Assembly (NCBI GenBank): GCA_963580285.1
Contig: OY757026.1
Coordinates: 51,187,143 to 51,251,142 of the forward strand
Length of the DNA: 64,000 nt
Reading direction: 5' to 3'
Source of the DNA: Lucinisca nassula
Taxonomy: Eukaryota; Mollusca; Bivalvia; Lucinida; Lucinidae
Shown: in pieces, positions 45,560 to 57,400 of the stretch
Position numbering within the stretch: the first letter of the stretch is position 1
How the letters are laid out: each line of letters opens with the position of its first letter
The notes under the pieces: generated by a model
Told to the model about the DNA's origin: nothing
What the model saw: only the letters and a program-made list of their open reading frames with translations
Databases searched by the model: none
Program-made: the position numbers and the translations under genes

Positions 45560-47200
45560 ACTTTGTGCTTGTAAATGTCCATGTATCATATGTCACGGGA
45601 AAGAATTGCTGTTATGGGTTGTTTGATGAATGAATTGGATTTAAGGTGGTTGTGGCCACATGGTGATGATGACGACGTTGATACAACGTTATAATAACTT
45701 CTCCCGCTTTCTCGAGGGGGTTCGGGGTTCAACGAACGATAACTCTGTTTGATGTTTCCATGTTTTTAAATCAGAACCTTCTCCCTCTCGACCTCGTCAT
45801 CTGAATAATATTATATAAACATCCTTAGTAATAAGGAACAATATATAAAAGGTGTCCGTCAGGTGGTCGTGAGACCTACCTTCGCCAGGGACAAAGAAAG
45901 ACTGACAAAGGCTGAGGTAAGAATGTGCGCATGCGGTGTTAATCAGTGAAGTGAAAAGCGCGCGAGACTTACATAAGGACACCGGAAATTGATATACGCT
46001 ACTCAGGAATGCTTAATGCTTAATGAAATATGAAATATATGAGTATATGAAGTATGAAAAACGACGACCAATAGGGGAAAATAACTGGAGACGACTAGAA
46101 AGTCCTAAACGCAAGCGCTCCTCCAGTTTCCATAATTTCACTCTGTGACATTCTCCCCCTCTTCGGGAAATGTCGTCCCGACATTTAACTTACTCAACAA
46201 ATTACTTGCCTGAGTTTAAAAAATAGTTTAACTACACATTTTCATTTATTTATATAAATTTACCAGATGTATATTTTGTTAATAAATACCAATCTGATAA
46301 TTAAATAGGAGCCGAAGCTATTGCTTCCACTGTTTGTCGAGCTAGTGAAGTTAACATATCTAACACTTTACCAGGTAAACCCTTATCAAAATGCGCTGTC
46401 ATAAATGCTGCACAGTATGCACAGCGCAAAAGATAAAACTTTATATACAGAACTTAGACAAAAAATCTTTTATTGATAGCGCGTAATAGGACACTCCTTA
46501 CTGGTTTAGCTTCAAACGGCTAAACATTAAAACCAGGCTAAAATTGCTTATCCTAAAACACAGCCAAAATGGAAGTGTCATATAAAAATACATTATTTAC
46601 GCGCTGGACTGGAGAGAGGAAATATAACAGAACTATTCAATTCTTACGAAATTATTCACCCTTCCACGAAAGCACAAGCCAGAAGCACGAACCGGCCACG
46701 GTCTGATTGGGATAGCCCCCACCTAGGTTGTAACCAACCCATGTCCAAGCAAGCGCGAAATCATGTCAAGGCGAAATTTTCAATAATACAATTTTCCTAC
46801 TAGAACTTTCTCGCCAGTTTGCAGTCAAGTGCACCACGTATCAACGGCACTCTAACAACACACAGGCTCTCTAGAGACGCCATGATAAATCATGCACCGT
46901 CAACCAACTGCAACCAAGCAGAAGCTGAACTTAAGAAAAAAACAAAGGGTCAGCAGAATTGCATTCCAGTGCGGCACGTGCCAAGAGCACTCTGACAACA
47001 TACAAGCTCTCCAGAGACGCCATGACAAGCCATGCATCGTCACTCGACTGCAACCCAGCAACCCGTTTAAATGAAAACTTTTTGTTTCGAAGCCTCTCTC
47101 CAGAATATATTTAGCGTAATTGTCACACGCTCCCCTCCCCCTCTGTGAAAAAATGTCGTCTCGACATTTCAAATAAAAATAATTAAAATACACGTACAGG
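45560..47200 (-). mobile_element. Ty3/gypsy 3' region: two polypurine-tract/LTR-like starts
   Basis: Downstream of the integrase in its sense, the minus strand has ACAGAGGGGGAGGGGAGCG then TGTGACAATTACG (start at 47127). Further on comes GAAGAGGGGGAGAA then TGTCACAGAGTG (start at 46150). Each is a polypurine tract next to TG, preceded by the same near-palindrome (AAATGTCGAGACGACATTT or its GGG form). This suggests two LTR starts of related elements, or a duplicated 3' end. The LTR ends could not be fixed. A ~110-bp direct repeat lies at 46800-46915 and 46960-47060. Confidence 0.5.
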
Positions 47201-47250
47201 AAACCAGGAAACCATGTCAGCTGTTAAGTTAGTTAAAAACATTCGAAAAT

Positions 47251-48875
47251 TTAAAATAACCAGTCCCCTCCTGTCTGCCACCTTGGTTTCTGCCTATGCC
47301 TTTGTGTACGCGTTTGCGGTCGCAATTCTGGTTGAGACTTCGGAGCCGGACTAAAGGGTTTCGCCAAAGGATCCAATGACGACCTCTCTGGGGGTATCAC
47401 CACACTAGGGGATACCGGTGCATCCAGCATGTCTGCACTATCTGTATCTGCAGAGTCTGGCGCAGGTGAGGCTGCACGACCTCCAGCTCCACTTGGAACA
47501 TTGATATCACCGGCAGTTGTATCCTCAACCGGTAACGGTTGAGAACTGCTATTTGGTGATATATCTGTATCCAAGGAGCGTGGTTTGGATGCTGGAAGGG
47601 CCATAAATGGAAGAAGGAGGTTCCTATGCAGCATCCGTCGGATGCCCTTCCCATGTTCACGTTTGACAACGTACACAGGAACCTCTGTATTTGGCTGTTC
47701 AACAACCAAGTACACATCTTTCTCCCATTTATCTGCCAGCTTGCACTTTCCCCTCAGTCCGACGTTGCGAACGAGTACACGGTCACCGGGCAAAAGCTGG
47801 GCATCCCGAGCTTTGAGGTCATAAGTTTCCTTATGCCTTCTGCCCTGGCGACGGGCCTCCTTGGTAGCTGTCTTATAGGCAAAGTCGAGCCTCTTTTTCA
47901 GATCGGCTGCAAACTTTGTCTGGTTAGCATGCCTACTCTCTGGATTTATGCCTAGAAAGGCATCCACCGCCAGTCTAGGGTGTCGCCCGAACATTAAATA
48001 ATGCGGGGAAAATCCAGTGGTCTCATGACGGGTTGAGTTGTAGGCATGAACCAAGGGCGCAACGTAGGACTTCCAGTTAGACTTCTGGTCATCCTCCAAA
48101 GTACCCAACATATTGAGCAGAGTCTGGTTAAAGCGCTCAGGCATTCCATTACCCATGGGATGGTAGGGTGTAGTCCTAGACTTGTCAACGTTAGCAATGG
48201 AACACAGCTCTTTAATAACCTGGCTCTCAAAATTGCGGCCCTGGTCACTATGTAAACGGGATGGAAACCCATAGTGACAGATGAAGTTTTCGAAGAGAAC
48301 TTTAGCGGTTGTCTTGGCCGTTTGGTTCTTGGTTGGTATGGCCTGAGCATAGCGGGTGAAATGGTCTGTAATTACCAAGATGTTTTCGTAACCACCCGCT
48401 GATGTCTGAAGAGACAGAAAATCCATGCATACCAAGTCCATGGGATAAGTGGACTCTACAGTCACAAGTTTTGCTGGAGCCCGCTCTCGAGACTTTCTTC
48501 GGATGCATCTGGGACAGTTTCGGACTTTCTTTTCAATGTCACCATCCATCCCAGGCCAGTAAAACCGAGATTTAACCAGGGACATAGTGCGGTCTCTGCC
48601 TTGATGGCCGGCCTCATCATGCAGACCATTAAGTGCTATCTCCCGGAAAACCTCAGGCAATACCAGCTGGTTTACAGAGGTGCCATGTAAAGAGTGACGA
48701 CGGTAAAGTACCTCGTCTTTGAAAAATAGACTGTCCCAATCCTTCAAGATTTTCTGACATTCTGTCTCCTCAAGAGCAATCTGTCTCTTGGTAGGTTTAT
48801 GTCCAGAGGCAAGAATGGTCTTCACTCTGTTCAACGTGCCGTTAAGAATATATTGAGAAAGAGAACTAGATCAAA
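47251..48875 (-). CDS. Ty3/gypsy integrase (3' part of pol), apparently intact domain
   Basis: Open from just after a stop near 48873 to 47251. The listed frame begins at a TTG codon (48834), so the true start is an upstream pol reading frame that is missing. Counting from that TTG, H72, H77, C107 and C110 form the HHCC zinc-binding domain. The catalytic triad is D138, D197 and E233, with the standard 35-residue spacing between the second Asp and Glu. A GPF/Y-like module (DRVLVRN...KWEKDVYLVV) and a Pro/Ser-rich tail follow. The protein would insert the element's cDNA into host DNA. No protease, RT or RNase H is found upstream, so the element is 5'-truncated or was cut by another insertion and cannot move alone. 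Confidence 0.9.
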
Positions 48876-49484
48876 ACATTTGGCAGGTCTACACTGCATA
48901 AGTCATGCAAGTTTATCTACATGTACATTCATTCATGTACATGTAAACAAACTATACATGTTCACAACAGATGCAATTTTTCAGATAAAGGAAGAAAGAG
49001 AGTCACTGGGCACTGTCACTTATTAAACATACCTGTCTTATGTAAAGACAGAAAAGAGAGTCACTTTAAAGTGTGTTAAAGTAATGAAATGTCAATGATA
49101 AATTTCCATAATATGATACATCGGGCATTAAATCTACTGTACATGAGAATTCAAATTTCCACGGTAACTGTGTCTTGCTTATACTACACATATCAACATC
49201 ACTTAGCTTATCTAATATTATTGATATGAAATAAAGACACCTCATACATTATATTTCGATACTTGCAGTTAAACATGCACATGCTGCCGTTTGTTTTGTG
49301 TATCATATGTGATACACTGGGCATTCATCATGAAAACACACCTAAATAATCTTGACCCCTTAAACCCCACTTTCATGCAGTAAAACTGGGGTTTACCGGC
49401 GTATACATCATTTTTATCCCCTGACCAATTAGATTCCGGGATATAGCAGTCAGCCTGGCACAAATCCTTCAGTATATCCGTCCG
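48876..49484. other. non-coding; short palindromes and MITE relative
   Basis: Contains the TGTATCATATGTGATACA-type palindromes (about 49110, 49290) and a relative of the 44258 MITE at 49340-49430. No gene. Confidence 0.45.
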
Positions 49485-50180
49485 TCCGTAGACAAAACCT
49501 TGTGATGGCCTTTACTCCAATACCCTGAGATATGATGGTACTTGGCACAATTGTGCACAAGTTTGAGATACACAAGAACCACACCTCTCGGTACCATTGT
49601 ATTTGAGTTATATCCCCTTCCAGTATCATAGTATGACGACATTGTGATTGCCATATCTCCTATACCATTTGCGGCATATAAATGGTACTCAGTACATTGT
49701 TCATAAGTTTGAGCAGGTGTATCATGCACAAGAACCACAACTCTTGTGGCCTTGGTTTTTGAGTTCTCTCCCCTGACAATAAAACCTTGTGATGGCCATG
49801 TCTTCAATATCCTTTGTGATATATTGATCATACTTAGCATAATTGTACACAAGGTTGAGAAGGTGTGTCATGAGCAAGAACCAGAACTCTCAATGCCATG
49901 GTATTTGATTTATCTCCCCATATAATATAATTGTATTTCTACCTTGTAATCACCATATCACCAAATACCCTTTGAGGCATATTGATGGTATTCAGTACAT
50001 TTGTACCCATGAAGTTAAGCAAGCGTAACATGCACAAGTACCACAACTCTTGTTGCCCTGGTTTTTAGTTATCTCCCCTGACAATATAATCTTGTAATGG
50101 CCATAACACAAATACCCTTTGAGATATATTGATGATACTTGGTACAATTGTACACAAGGTTGAGAAGGCCTGGCTGATTT
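49485..50180. repeat. tandem repeat, ~150-bp unit, about five copies
   Basis: Unit words are CCTTGTGATGGCC, CAATACCCTTTGAGATAT, TTGATGATACTTGG, CAATTGTACACAAGG and CAAGAACCACAACTCT. Alternate units differ, so a ~300-bp two-unit structure is possible. Frames within it are by-products. Confidence 0.65.
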
Positions 50181-50719
50181 GAGTCTCTGCTGGATGCCTA
50201 TGGAATTTTGTGGGAAATACTTTGCACTGGCACAATTTATGAATTGCCATGCTGAGTTTTCAGCATTTTATTATTTCTGCTTTTTCCCTGTTTCATGTTA
50301 CTGTGTCAAAATTGTTTAACTTAATGTTTGAATTAAATTGTACCGATTGTATTCATCCTTTACCTTAATTTAGTTAGGAAAACAACATACAGTAACTACA
50401 TCATATATGATACATGAAAACTTAATCCCTGATGTATCATTTATGATACATGCCATAAAATCCCATCCGGGACATAAAGCCATGAAATATCATTGATTTT
50501 GTGATTAACTACTTGACAGAAATCATATATTACAGTATGAGAATTTTTTCCACACTAGAAAGGGGTTTGAGCACTAGAGGGTTAGCAAGGTCAGTAGCGA
50601 TGACTACTTGGGAGTATAAATCGATTGAAACGGCCAAACCTTCACTCTAGGTTCTAATAATATTTAAAACACACAAAATAGTTGGTCCACTTGAAGGTTA
50701 CCAACAAAATGGAACTATA

Positions 50720-50890
50720 ACAATACTAAATCACAGCAAAAGAACCGCCTTGGAAGTGTAAGTAAAAAGTTTTTAATAGGGAGCTTAAATTGAATTTACC
50801 TGGTCATAATCCTCATCCTTGGATGTCGTGGTGTAGACAAATAATTTGTTCAGTCCTGAACAAATGAAGGATTTCTAAATCATCTTTAAA
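50720..50890 (-). mobile_element. degenerate Penelope tail copy T10
   Basis: Contains AAAGAACCGCCTTGGAAG, CTTAAATTGAATTTACC and AGACAAATAATTTGTTCAGTCC, the same order as other minus-strand tails. Confidence 0.6.
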
Positions 50891-50979
50891 TCACATTTGC
50901 GGTATGTTCTATTTGAGACAGAAGACAGGCGGATTTTAAGCAAATATATATTCATTTTTATATTAGTTGCACTGTAACA

Positions 50980-51252
50980 CATTGACCTGATAAAGCTATG
51001 CTACACAAGACTAGCAAGCTTTATCAGGTCATCGTGACATTGCACTTCTATGAACTGGACCACTGGAAAAATGGCAAAACTGTAAGAAAGTACAAGGGGA
51101 TTTACTGATAAATAAAAAGCCAGATTCTTGTCATTTGATATCAAGTTTATAAGGCACAGCTTCGAGAATGCATGTAAAATCGTTCTGCGAGCCTCGTGTT
51201 TCTACAAGCGTTCTCCAAGCCTTGCATGATAAACTTGATATCAAAAGACACG
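50980..51252. repeat. two fold-back sequences
   Basis: GACCTGATAAAGCT and AGCTTTATCAGGTC form perfect 14-bp arms around a 20-nt loop (about 50984-51031). A second pair, TTGATATCAAGTTTAT at 51135-51150 and ATAAACTTGATATCAA at 51230-51245, encloses about 80 bp. Both could be remnants of small palindromic transposons. Confidence 0.5.
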
Positions 51253-51298
51253 AACCCGTTAACCTCTATTTACGGATTGACGCGATGATTGTTTTCAG

Positions 51299-51415
51299 AG
51301 ACATTCCCCTGTCCAAACAACTACTTTAAATGTCCAAACAGTTTCTGTGTAGAAAGACGATTTGTGTGTGATGGCGTCGCTCATTGTAACGGAGGAAATG
51401 ACGAAATTGGTTGTG
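51299..51415 (+). CDS. LDLa-repeat gene, exon E: LDL-receptor class A repeat
   Basis: The acceptor GTTTTCAG ends at 51298 and the donor TGTG/GTAAGT starts at 51416. Phase 1 on both sides. It encodes one whole LDLa repeat (PCPNNYFKC, NSFCVERRFVCDG, AHCNGGNDEIGC) with six cysteines and the acidic calcium-site residues. This one-exon, phase-1 repeat layout is typical of LDLa genes. It follows on from exon D (LRNC + ETFPCPNN). Confidence 0.9.
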
Positions 51416-51988
51416 GTAAGTATATTGGAAAAAAATTATATATTCTGCTTTTCACTGCATGAGACAATGCATGTTTTGATAAAGTATTGAAGATAATTAT
51501 TGTTTCCTTCGATTCTATCTTTTAGTTTCATTTTATTATATGATCCAATTACATTGTGAGGTTAACACGCTCGTTATCGGGAAAATTGATAACTGTTCTA
51601 GCAAATACAAAATCTTGTATTCTAGTATCTTTTGCTAAAATTCAAAAGCTACTCACATTTCTCCAGCAAAAGTATTATTATATTTTCGATATTAACTGGT
51701 CGCAGTTTAACAATATGTAACTAGCGATACCGTGAGTATCTAACAACTGGACACAGATCTATGGATTGTTTGGATACAGATATAAACATGTAAAGATGAA
51801 CCAGACATCGAAGCTGATGTTTGTGCAGCATTTATTTCTTCCTTGTGCAGTTCATGATTTTACACTTCTATATTTTATTTATTTTTGAAACTAGACTGAC
51901 AACTAATCAGGCACACGCTAGAGGGCAGGTGCAGACTTTCGAACTACTGTGCCGCGTTTGAAACGTTTAAATAAAGTAAATAAGCCCA
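51416..51988. other. intronic, no feature recognised
   Basis: AT-rich; no repeats or frames that I can name. Confidence 0.4.
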
Positions 51989-52135
51989 TTTTAGCTCACC
52001 CGAGCCGAAGGCTTACAAGGTGAGCTTATAGAATAGGCAGGCATCTGGCGTCCGTCCGTCGTCCACATTTATGAATCTTAATCTTATCAAATATTATGTG
52101 CAGCATCACTGGGTTCGGGGACTGACTGCATTATG

Positions 52136-53013
52136 TTTATACCCCCGCAAACGAAGTTTGGGGGGTGGGGTATACTGTTTTCACGTTGTCCGTCCGAAAG
52201 TCCGTCCGTCCGTCCGAAAGTCCGTATGTCCGTAACACTTTGATTTTTCCTGCATAGCCTACATAATAATTTAAGGAATGTCACCATATTTTGCATAAAC
52301 ATTGACATTGATGAGCTGCTTATGCTACAGAAAAATAAGGTTCTAGGGTTTTTAGCTAGTGTTTTTAGAGTTATTCCCCTTTGTTATTTTTAACAAATTG
52401 TTCTGGCCTGTACCCAGATGTGCATGTACGGTGAACTCAACTTCTCCCACAGTTTCTGTCTAAGCAATCTGATTCTTAGCATACACTTTCTAGATATATT
52501 GAGTATGTGCATGAAGAAGTTCTAGTTGGAATTTTATTTTTTGACAAAATAATTGCTTTTTGAACTTAGCCATTTTGTGCAATTCTTGGTATTGTACCCA
52601 AAATATGCATGTACGGTGAACTCAACTCCTCCCACAGTTTTAGTCTAAGGAATTTGATTCTTAGCATACACTTTCTAGATGTATTGGGTATGTGCATGAA
52701 GAAGTTTTATGTTGGAATTTTATTTTTTGACAAAATTATTGCTTTATGAACTTTTTATGCAATTCTTGGTATTGTACCCAGAATATAAATTTAAGACATG
52801 TCACCGTATTTTGCATAAACATTGACATTGATGAGCTGCTTATGCTACAGAAAAATAAGGTTCTACGGGCTAGTGTTTTTAGAGTCATTCCCCTTTGTTA
52901 TTTCAACTAATTGTTCTGGCCTGATGTGCATGTACGGTGAACTCAACTCCTCCCACACTTTCTGTCTAAGCAACCTTTTGTTAGCGGGGGGTATCTAAAA
53001 AGCAGTGCTTATT
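52136..53013 (+). mobile_element. HINE-like element, third family (ATACCCCCGC ends)
   Basis: Starts TTTATACCCCCGCAAACG and ends AGCGGGGGGTATC, hairpin AAGC-AGT-GCTT, TATTC. The interior has a ~270-bp partial duplication (TGCATGTACGGTGAACTC three times, GACATTGATGAGCTGCTTAT twice). Inserted in H6 between ATTATG and TTTT-rich flanks. Confidence 0.6.
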
Positions 53014-53734
53014 CACTTTTTTCATTTGGACCAGTTTTGATCAGAACTGCGGTTGCCATGGAAACAAATACGTTCCATAGACTTATAATGGGCACAACGA
53101 CGTCTCCAACTTTTCTAAACCATTTCTGAACCGATCTTTATCATACTTGCAGATAGCCAGGAAAGGCATACAGTCTACGTTGAGTTCGAATTCGGGCCTC
53201 AGAGGACCGACGGCTATGGAGTTACCTGTCCCTGAGCATAAAAATAAGGTGTCTCCACTTTTTCTTAGCTGTTTTCTATCTGATATTTTTTAAACTTTTA
53301 GTAAACAAAGGCCAAACATAATATCTCACATGAGTCTGAATTTGGCCTGAATCTGAGAACAAGTTTCGCAGTATTGTTCCCTTGAGCGTGAAAATTTTTT
53401 TCCATAGACTTAAAATGGGGAAAACGACGTCTCCAACTTTTCTCAGCCATTTCTGAACCTATCTTTATTAATATGCAGATATCCAGGAGAGGCATAAAGT
53501 CTACATTGAGTTCGAATTTTGGCCTCGTATTACCAACAGTTTTGGAGTTACCTTCCCATGACCATACAAAGTTTCTCCACTTTTTCTCAGCTGTTTTCAA
53601 TCTGAACTTTTTGAAACATTTAGAAAACACGGACAAGCATAGCTCAGATGAGTTTGAATTTGGCTTGAATCTGACAACCGGTTTGCAGGTATGTTCCCTT
53701 TGGCTTAAAATATTTTACCATAGACTTATATATA

Positions 53735-54348
53735 ATTTCAGAAAAATATGTTATTGCGATGACTTCAGTATCCAATTTCCTAATATCATGCTTCGATATA
53801 AAAAGATTGGGTACAACATAAATGTTATACGACAGACTGCATGCATGTTAATTAACTCAATCATGGTTGACAACTTTGCTTCCCTCTTTAATTGCACGCC
53901 GGTGTGTCAGGCCTCAGATTCTATGACGGTTCCAGCATAAAGGCTTACTTAGAAGTAGAGAGAACCTTATTTGATGTAATGTTTCTCTGTCTCTGGTTGG
54001 GCAAATTATTTGTCTAATTTGCGACGGAAGTAAAGGCGAGGATCGTAGCCACGTAAAATCGATTTAAGCCCCCCAGTGGAATTCGTTTCACTGACCGTTC
54101 CAAGGCGGTTCTTCTGTTGTGGTTTATTTTTGTTATGGCTTGTCTTTGAGTGTGTGTATCGCTTATATTACTTTGTTCTGGATTGCCAATAGGCCATTTT
54201 GTGGGAAAGTACCTGTCCTTTTGGCTTTCAGCTAGTGATGTTTCCTTTCCATAAGGGTATAGTTGTTTCATGTTTGTGTTTCCTTCCCTTTGTGTCTCTG
54301 GTGGGAACTGTGGGTTAATTGTATCGATTACTTCTATTTTACAATGGA
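53735..54348 (+). mobile_element. Penelope copy T11, end of RT plus tail
   Basis: 53735-53940 encodes the RT C-terminus (YNFRKI, RYKKIGYNINVIRQTACM, NFASLFNCTPV). The tail then runs to TTGTATCGATTACTTCTATTTT near 54340. It splits a ~310-bp unit of H6. Confidence 0.75.
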
Positions 54349-54487
54349 AAAAAAGATGTCTCTAACTTTTCTCTCTAACCAGGAGAGGCATACATTCTAC
54401 GTCGTGTTCGAGTTTTGGCCTCGCAAGACCAACAGAATTGGTGTTACTTGCCCTTGAGCATAAATATAAACGAAAAATTGTGTCTCA

Positions 54488-55826
54488 TTTTTTTAGGGCC
54501 CCGCAAATTTATTTGCGGGTGCCCTATAGTATTCACCCTGTCTGTCCGTCTGTCCGTCCACATTTTTTATGTTTTTTCTTAATAACTTAAAGCAGAAGTA
54601 AAACAAAGATCAGGAATCGATACAATTAACTTACTGCACCTACCAAAGACACCAAAGGGAAAGAAACACAAACACCAAGCGACCAGACCATAATGGAAAC
54701 CTAAACAAAGATAGGCCATATGGACAATTACTTTCCCACAAAATGGCCATATGGCCATCCAAAATAAAAAAGACACAAGTGATACACACAGTAAGTAACA
54801 AACAATACCATAAATAAACCGCCACAGAAGAACCGCCTTGGAAAGGTCAGTGGAAAGATTTCCACTGGGGGGCTTAAATCGATTTTACGTGGCCACAATT
54901 CTCGCCCTTACATCCGTCGCGTTTTAGACAAATAATTTGTTAAAAACCGTTAGACGCATCAACTTCAAACTTTTAATATAAGGTCACAATATCATTACAC
55001 AATTTCATGGCAAGTTAGGTAACTCTAGCTACAATACTCTCAGAGTTACGGTCCTTTGAAAAATTTAAAAAATGTCCACATTTTTCATGTTTTTTCTTAA
55101 TAACTAACAAACCGTCAAACCTATCAACTTCAAACTTTAAATATATGGTCTCATCATCATTACACAATTTTATGGCAAGTTACCTAACTTTAGCTTCAAT
55201 ACTCTCAGAGTTATGGCCCTCTGAAAAACTAAAAAATCAGCTTTTTCATGTTTTTTTCTTAATAACTTACAAACGGTCAAATCTATCAACTTCAAACTTT
55301 AAATATTTGGTCGTATTATCATTACACAATTTTATGACTAGTAACGTAACTGTAGTTTCAATACTTTCAGAGTTATGGCCCTTTGAATAACTTAAAAAAT
55401 CAGCTTTTTTCGTCTTTTTCATCTTTATTTTAAAACCGCTATAGATATTCAAATGAAACTTCCTATAGTTACTGACAGTTGCCCTATAGTAATGCCCTGT
55501 CTGCCCGTCTGTCCGTCCATCCGTCCATCCGTCCGTCTGTCCATCTGCCCGTCTATCCATCAACATTTTTCATGTTTACAAACTGAAGCTGAAGTTATTG
55601 ACAGTTGCCATATAGTAATACCCTTTTGTTTTTCATCCATATCTTACAAACAGTCTAATGCATCAACTTCAAACTTAAGATATATGGTCACAATAGCATT
55701 ACACAATTACATGGCACGTGACGTAGCTCTAGCTACAATACTCTAAGAGTAATAGCTCTTTGAAAAAAATCCAACTCCTCTGATGGCACTGCCGGGCCCT
55801 AGTCAGTTTCACTGACAGCTCTAGTT
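54488..55826 (+). mobile_element. HINE-like element, fourth family (AGGGCCC ends)
   Basis: Starts TTTTTTTAGGGCCCCGC followed by a small hairpin (CCGCAAAT/ATTTGCGG). Ends CCGGGCCCTA, hairpin GTCAG-TTTCA-CTGAC, then AGCTCTAGTT. The interior is ~120-bp units (TTCTTAATAACTTA, CTATCAACTTCAAAC, ATTACACAATTTTATGGC, CTCAGAGTTATGGCCCT) and TGTCCGTC-rich stretches. A Penelope tail (T12) sits inside. Inserted after a run of T in H6. Confidence 0.6.
54592..54945 (-). mobile_element. Penelope tail copy T12
   Basis: Inserted between TTCTTAATAACTT and AACCGTTAGACGC in the array of the surrounding element, where uninterrupted units read CTTACAAACCGTC. Ends with the B-type tail (GATACACACAGTAAGTAAC). Confidence 0.75.
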
Positions 55827-55899
55827 CTCAGTTGTTTTCGACTGGATCTTTATAATAGGGTTTATCAGCATTATATCTTAAATGAGTTGGAATTTGGCT

Positions 55900-55990
55900 T
55901 GGTTTTGGTTCTTTCCTTTTGGTGACTCTGATGGGAGCTGTGGGTTATTTGTATCGATTCCTGATTATTGCCATCACTTCTATTTTGAAT
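55900..55990 (+). mobile_element. short Penelope tail fragment T13
   Basis: Only the last ~90 bp is present: CCTTTTGGTGACTCTGATGG through CCATCACTTCTATTTTG. Confidence 0.6.
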
Positions 55991-56373
55991 CTGAGAACCG
56001 GTTTCGCAATTACGTTTCCTTGAGCGTGAAAAATTACCATAGTTTTGCAATGGAAAAACGCTGTCTCCAACTTTTCTCAGCCATTTCTGATCTGATCTTT
56101 ATCAAACTTGCAGGTAACCAGAAGAGGCATATGATCTGATTTGATTCGGGCCTCACAGGACCTACGGCTTTGGAGTTTTCTGCCCTTGAGCATAAATATA
56201 AAAGATAAATGGTTTCTCCACTTTTTATTAGCTGTTTTCGATCTGAACTTTTTGAAACTTTTAGTAAACAAGGACAAGCATAATATCTCAGATGAGTTTG
56301 AATTTGGCTCATATCTGATAACCTGTGCCAGTTCTCAGGTGAGCGATCGTTGCCCACTGGGCGACTTGTTCCT

Positions 56374-56596
56374 ATTCGTGGTGAGTTTTTGTTTCCAAGA
56401 TTACCATTATAGTTTAAGTAGTGACATGTTTCATGCCCTTGTTGCAAGTACATGTTTAGTTTGTATATGATTAAATGAGTGATTCTTATGAGAACCTTCA
56501 TGTTTTGTTTCATTTTTATAAAAGAATAATATACTATAATGAAGTCCACATTTCCCTATATAAAATGCTTTTATTTGAGTGATTTTATTTCACTCA
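56374..56596. other. intronic, no feature recognised
   Basis: Unique AT-rich sequence between H6 and the SINE-like repeat. Confidence 0.35.
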
Positions 56597-57310
56597 TGAC
56601 GGCAACCCCCCACCGGTCTTGAAGAAATAGATGGGGTGCATGATGCTGAACCCGACCCGCACACGAGTACTGGTAAACCGCTTAGAGGATGTAAAGTAGA
56701 AGTAAAACAAAGATCAGGAATCGATACAATTAACTTACTCCACCCATCAAAGACACCAAAGGGAAAGAAACGCAAACATTAAGGACCAGACCATAATGGA
56801 AACCCAAACAAAGGAAGGCCATAAGGACAGTTACTTTCCCACAAAATGGCCATATGGCCATCCAAAATAAAAAGACACAAGTGATACACACAGTTAGTAA
56901 CAAACAACAACATAAATAAACCGCCACAGAAGAACCGCCTTGGAACGGTCAGTTGAAAGATTTCCACTGGGGGGGGGGGGGCTTAAATCGATTTTACGTG
57001 GCCACATTCCTCGCCCTTACTTCCGTCGCGATTTAGACAAATAATTTGTTCAGTCCGCATGAAGGCCTCCTAACTCATCAGTGCAACATCTCCGTGAACA
57101 CACCTAATCAAAGCCTGTCCAGGAAAAGCGGTGCAAGTCGAACCGTCCATGCTGATAAACCCTATTGGTTTCATTGGGCGGCACGGCTTACGATGTCATT
57201 TCATCTCAATGTCAGGTAAAGGTCCCACAAAATTGGAAGCAACCTCTCCAAACTTACCTTTACAATGTTGACGAGGACGTTAAATCTCAAATCAAACAAA
57301 CAAACAAATG
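56597..57310 (+). repeat. SINE-like repeat split by a Penelope tail
   Basis: 56597-56696 matches the first part of 8236-8550 (TTGAAGAAATAGATGGGG, GTAAACCGCTTAGAGGAT). 57113-57310 matches the rest (GCCTGTCCAGGAAAAGC to the AAACAAACAAA tail). The break lies in the GAGGATCTAAGCC region. Confidence 0.75.
56697..57112 (-). mobile_element. Penelope tail copy T14
   Basis: B-type tail from AAGTAGAAGTAAAACAAAG to CATCAGTGCAACATCTCC, ending inside the SINE-like repeat. About 415 bp of a longer element, so strongly 5'-truncated. Confidence 0.75.
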
Positions 57311-57400
57311 TCATTCATGACAATAAGACTTTGACTAAACATATTTATAATGCTCCTTTTTTCGAACAGACATAATATTTCCATCGATTTCTTTTTTCAG

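Larger units (their letters stand above)
44490..50590. mobile_element. possible piggyBac-like non-autonomous element, heavily invaded
   Basis: The left end is TTAACCCTCTAATTTCCGAT followed by the palindrome TGTATCATATATGATACA. The right end (minus sense) reads CTAACCCTCTAGTGCTC, and the same palindrome family occurs subterminally at 50400-50460 and also at about 49110 and 49290. TTAA next to CCCT at an end is typical of piggyBac. The right TTAA is degraded to TTAG, and no transposase is seen. The 6-kb span is mostly later insertions, so treat the pairing of ends as inference. Confidence 0.4.
51989..56373 (+). mobile_element. composite HINE/Helentron-like element H6
   Basis: Starts TTTTAGCTCACCCGAGCC, with GGTGAGCTTATAG close behind as in H4. 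Ends TCTCAGGTGAGCGATCG, hairpin GCCCA-C-TGGGC, then GACTTGTTCC at 56373. Own interior: ~310-bp units (CATAGACTTATAATGGG, GACGTCTCCAACTTTTC, GATCTTTATCA, CAGGAGAGGCATA) at about 53030-53730, 54345-54485 and 55830-56335. It is invaded by two other HINE-like families (52136-53013 and 54488-55826) and by Penelope tails. Confidence 0.6.
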
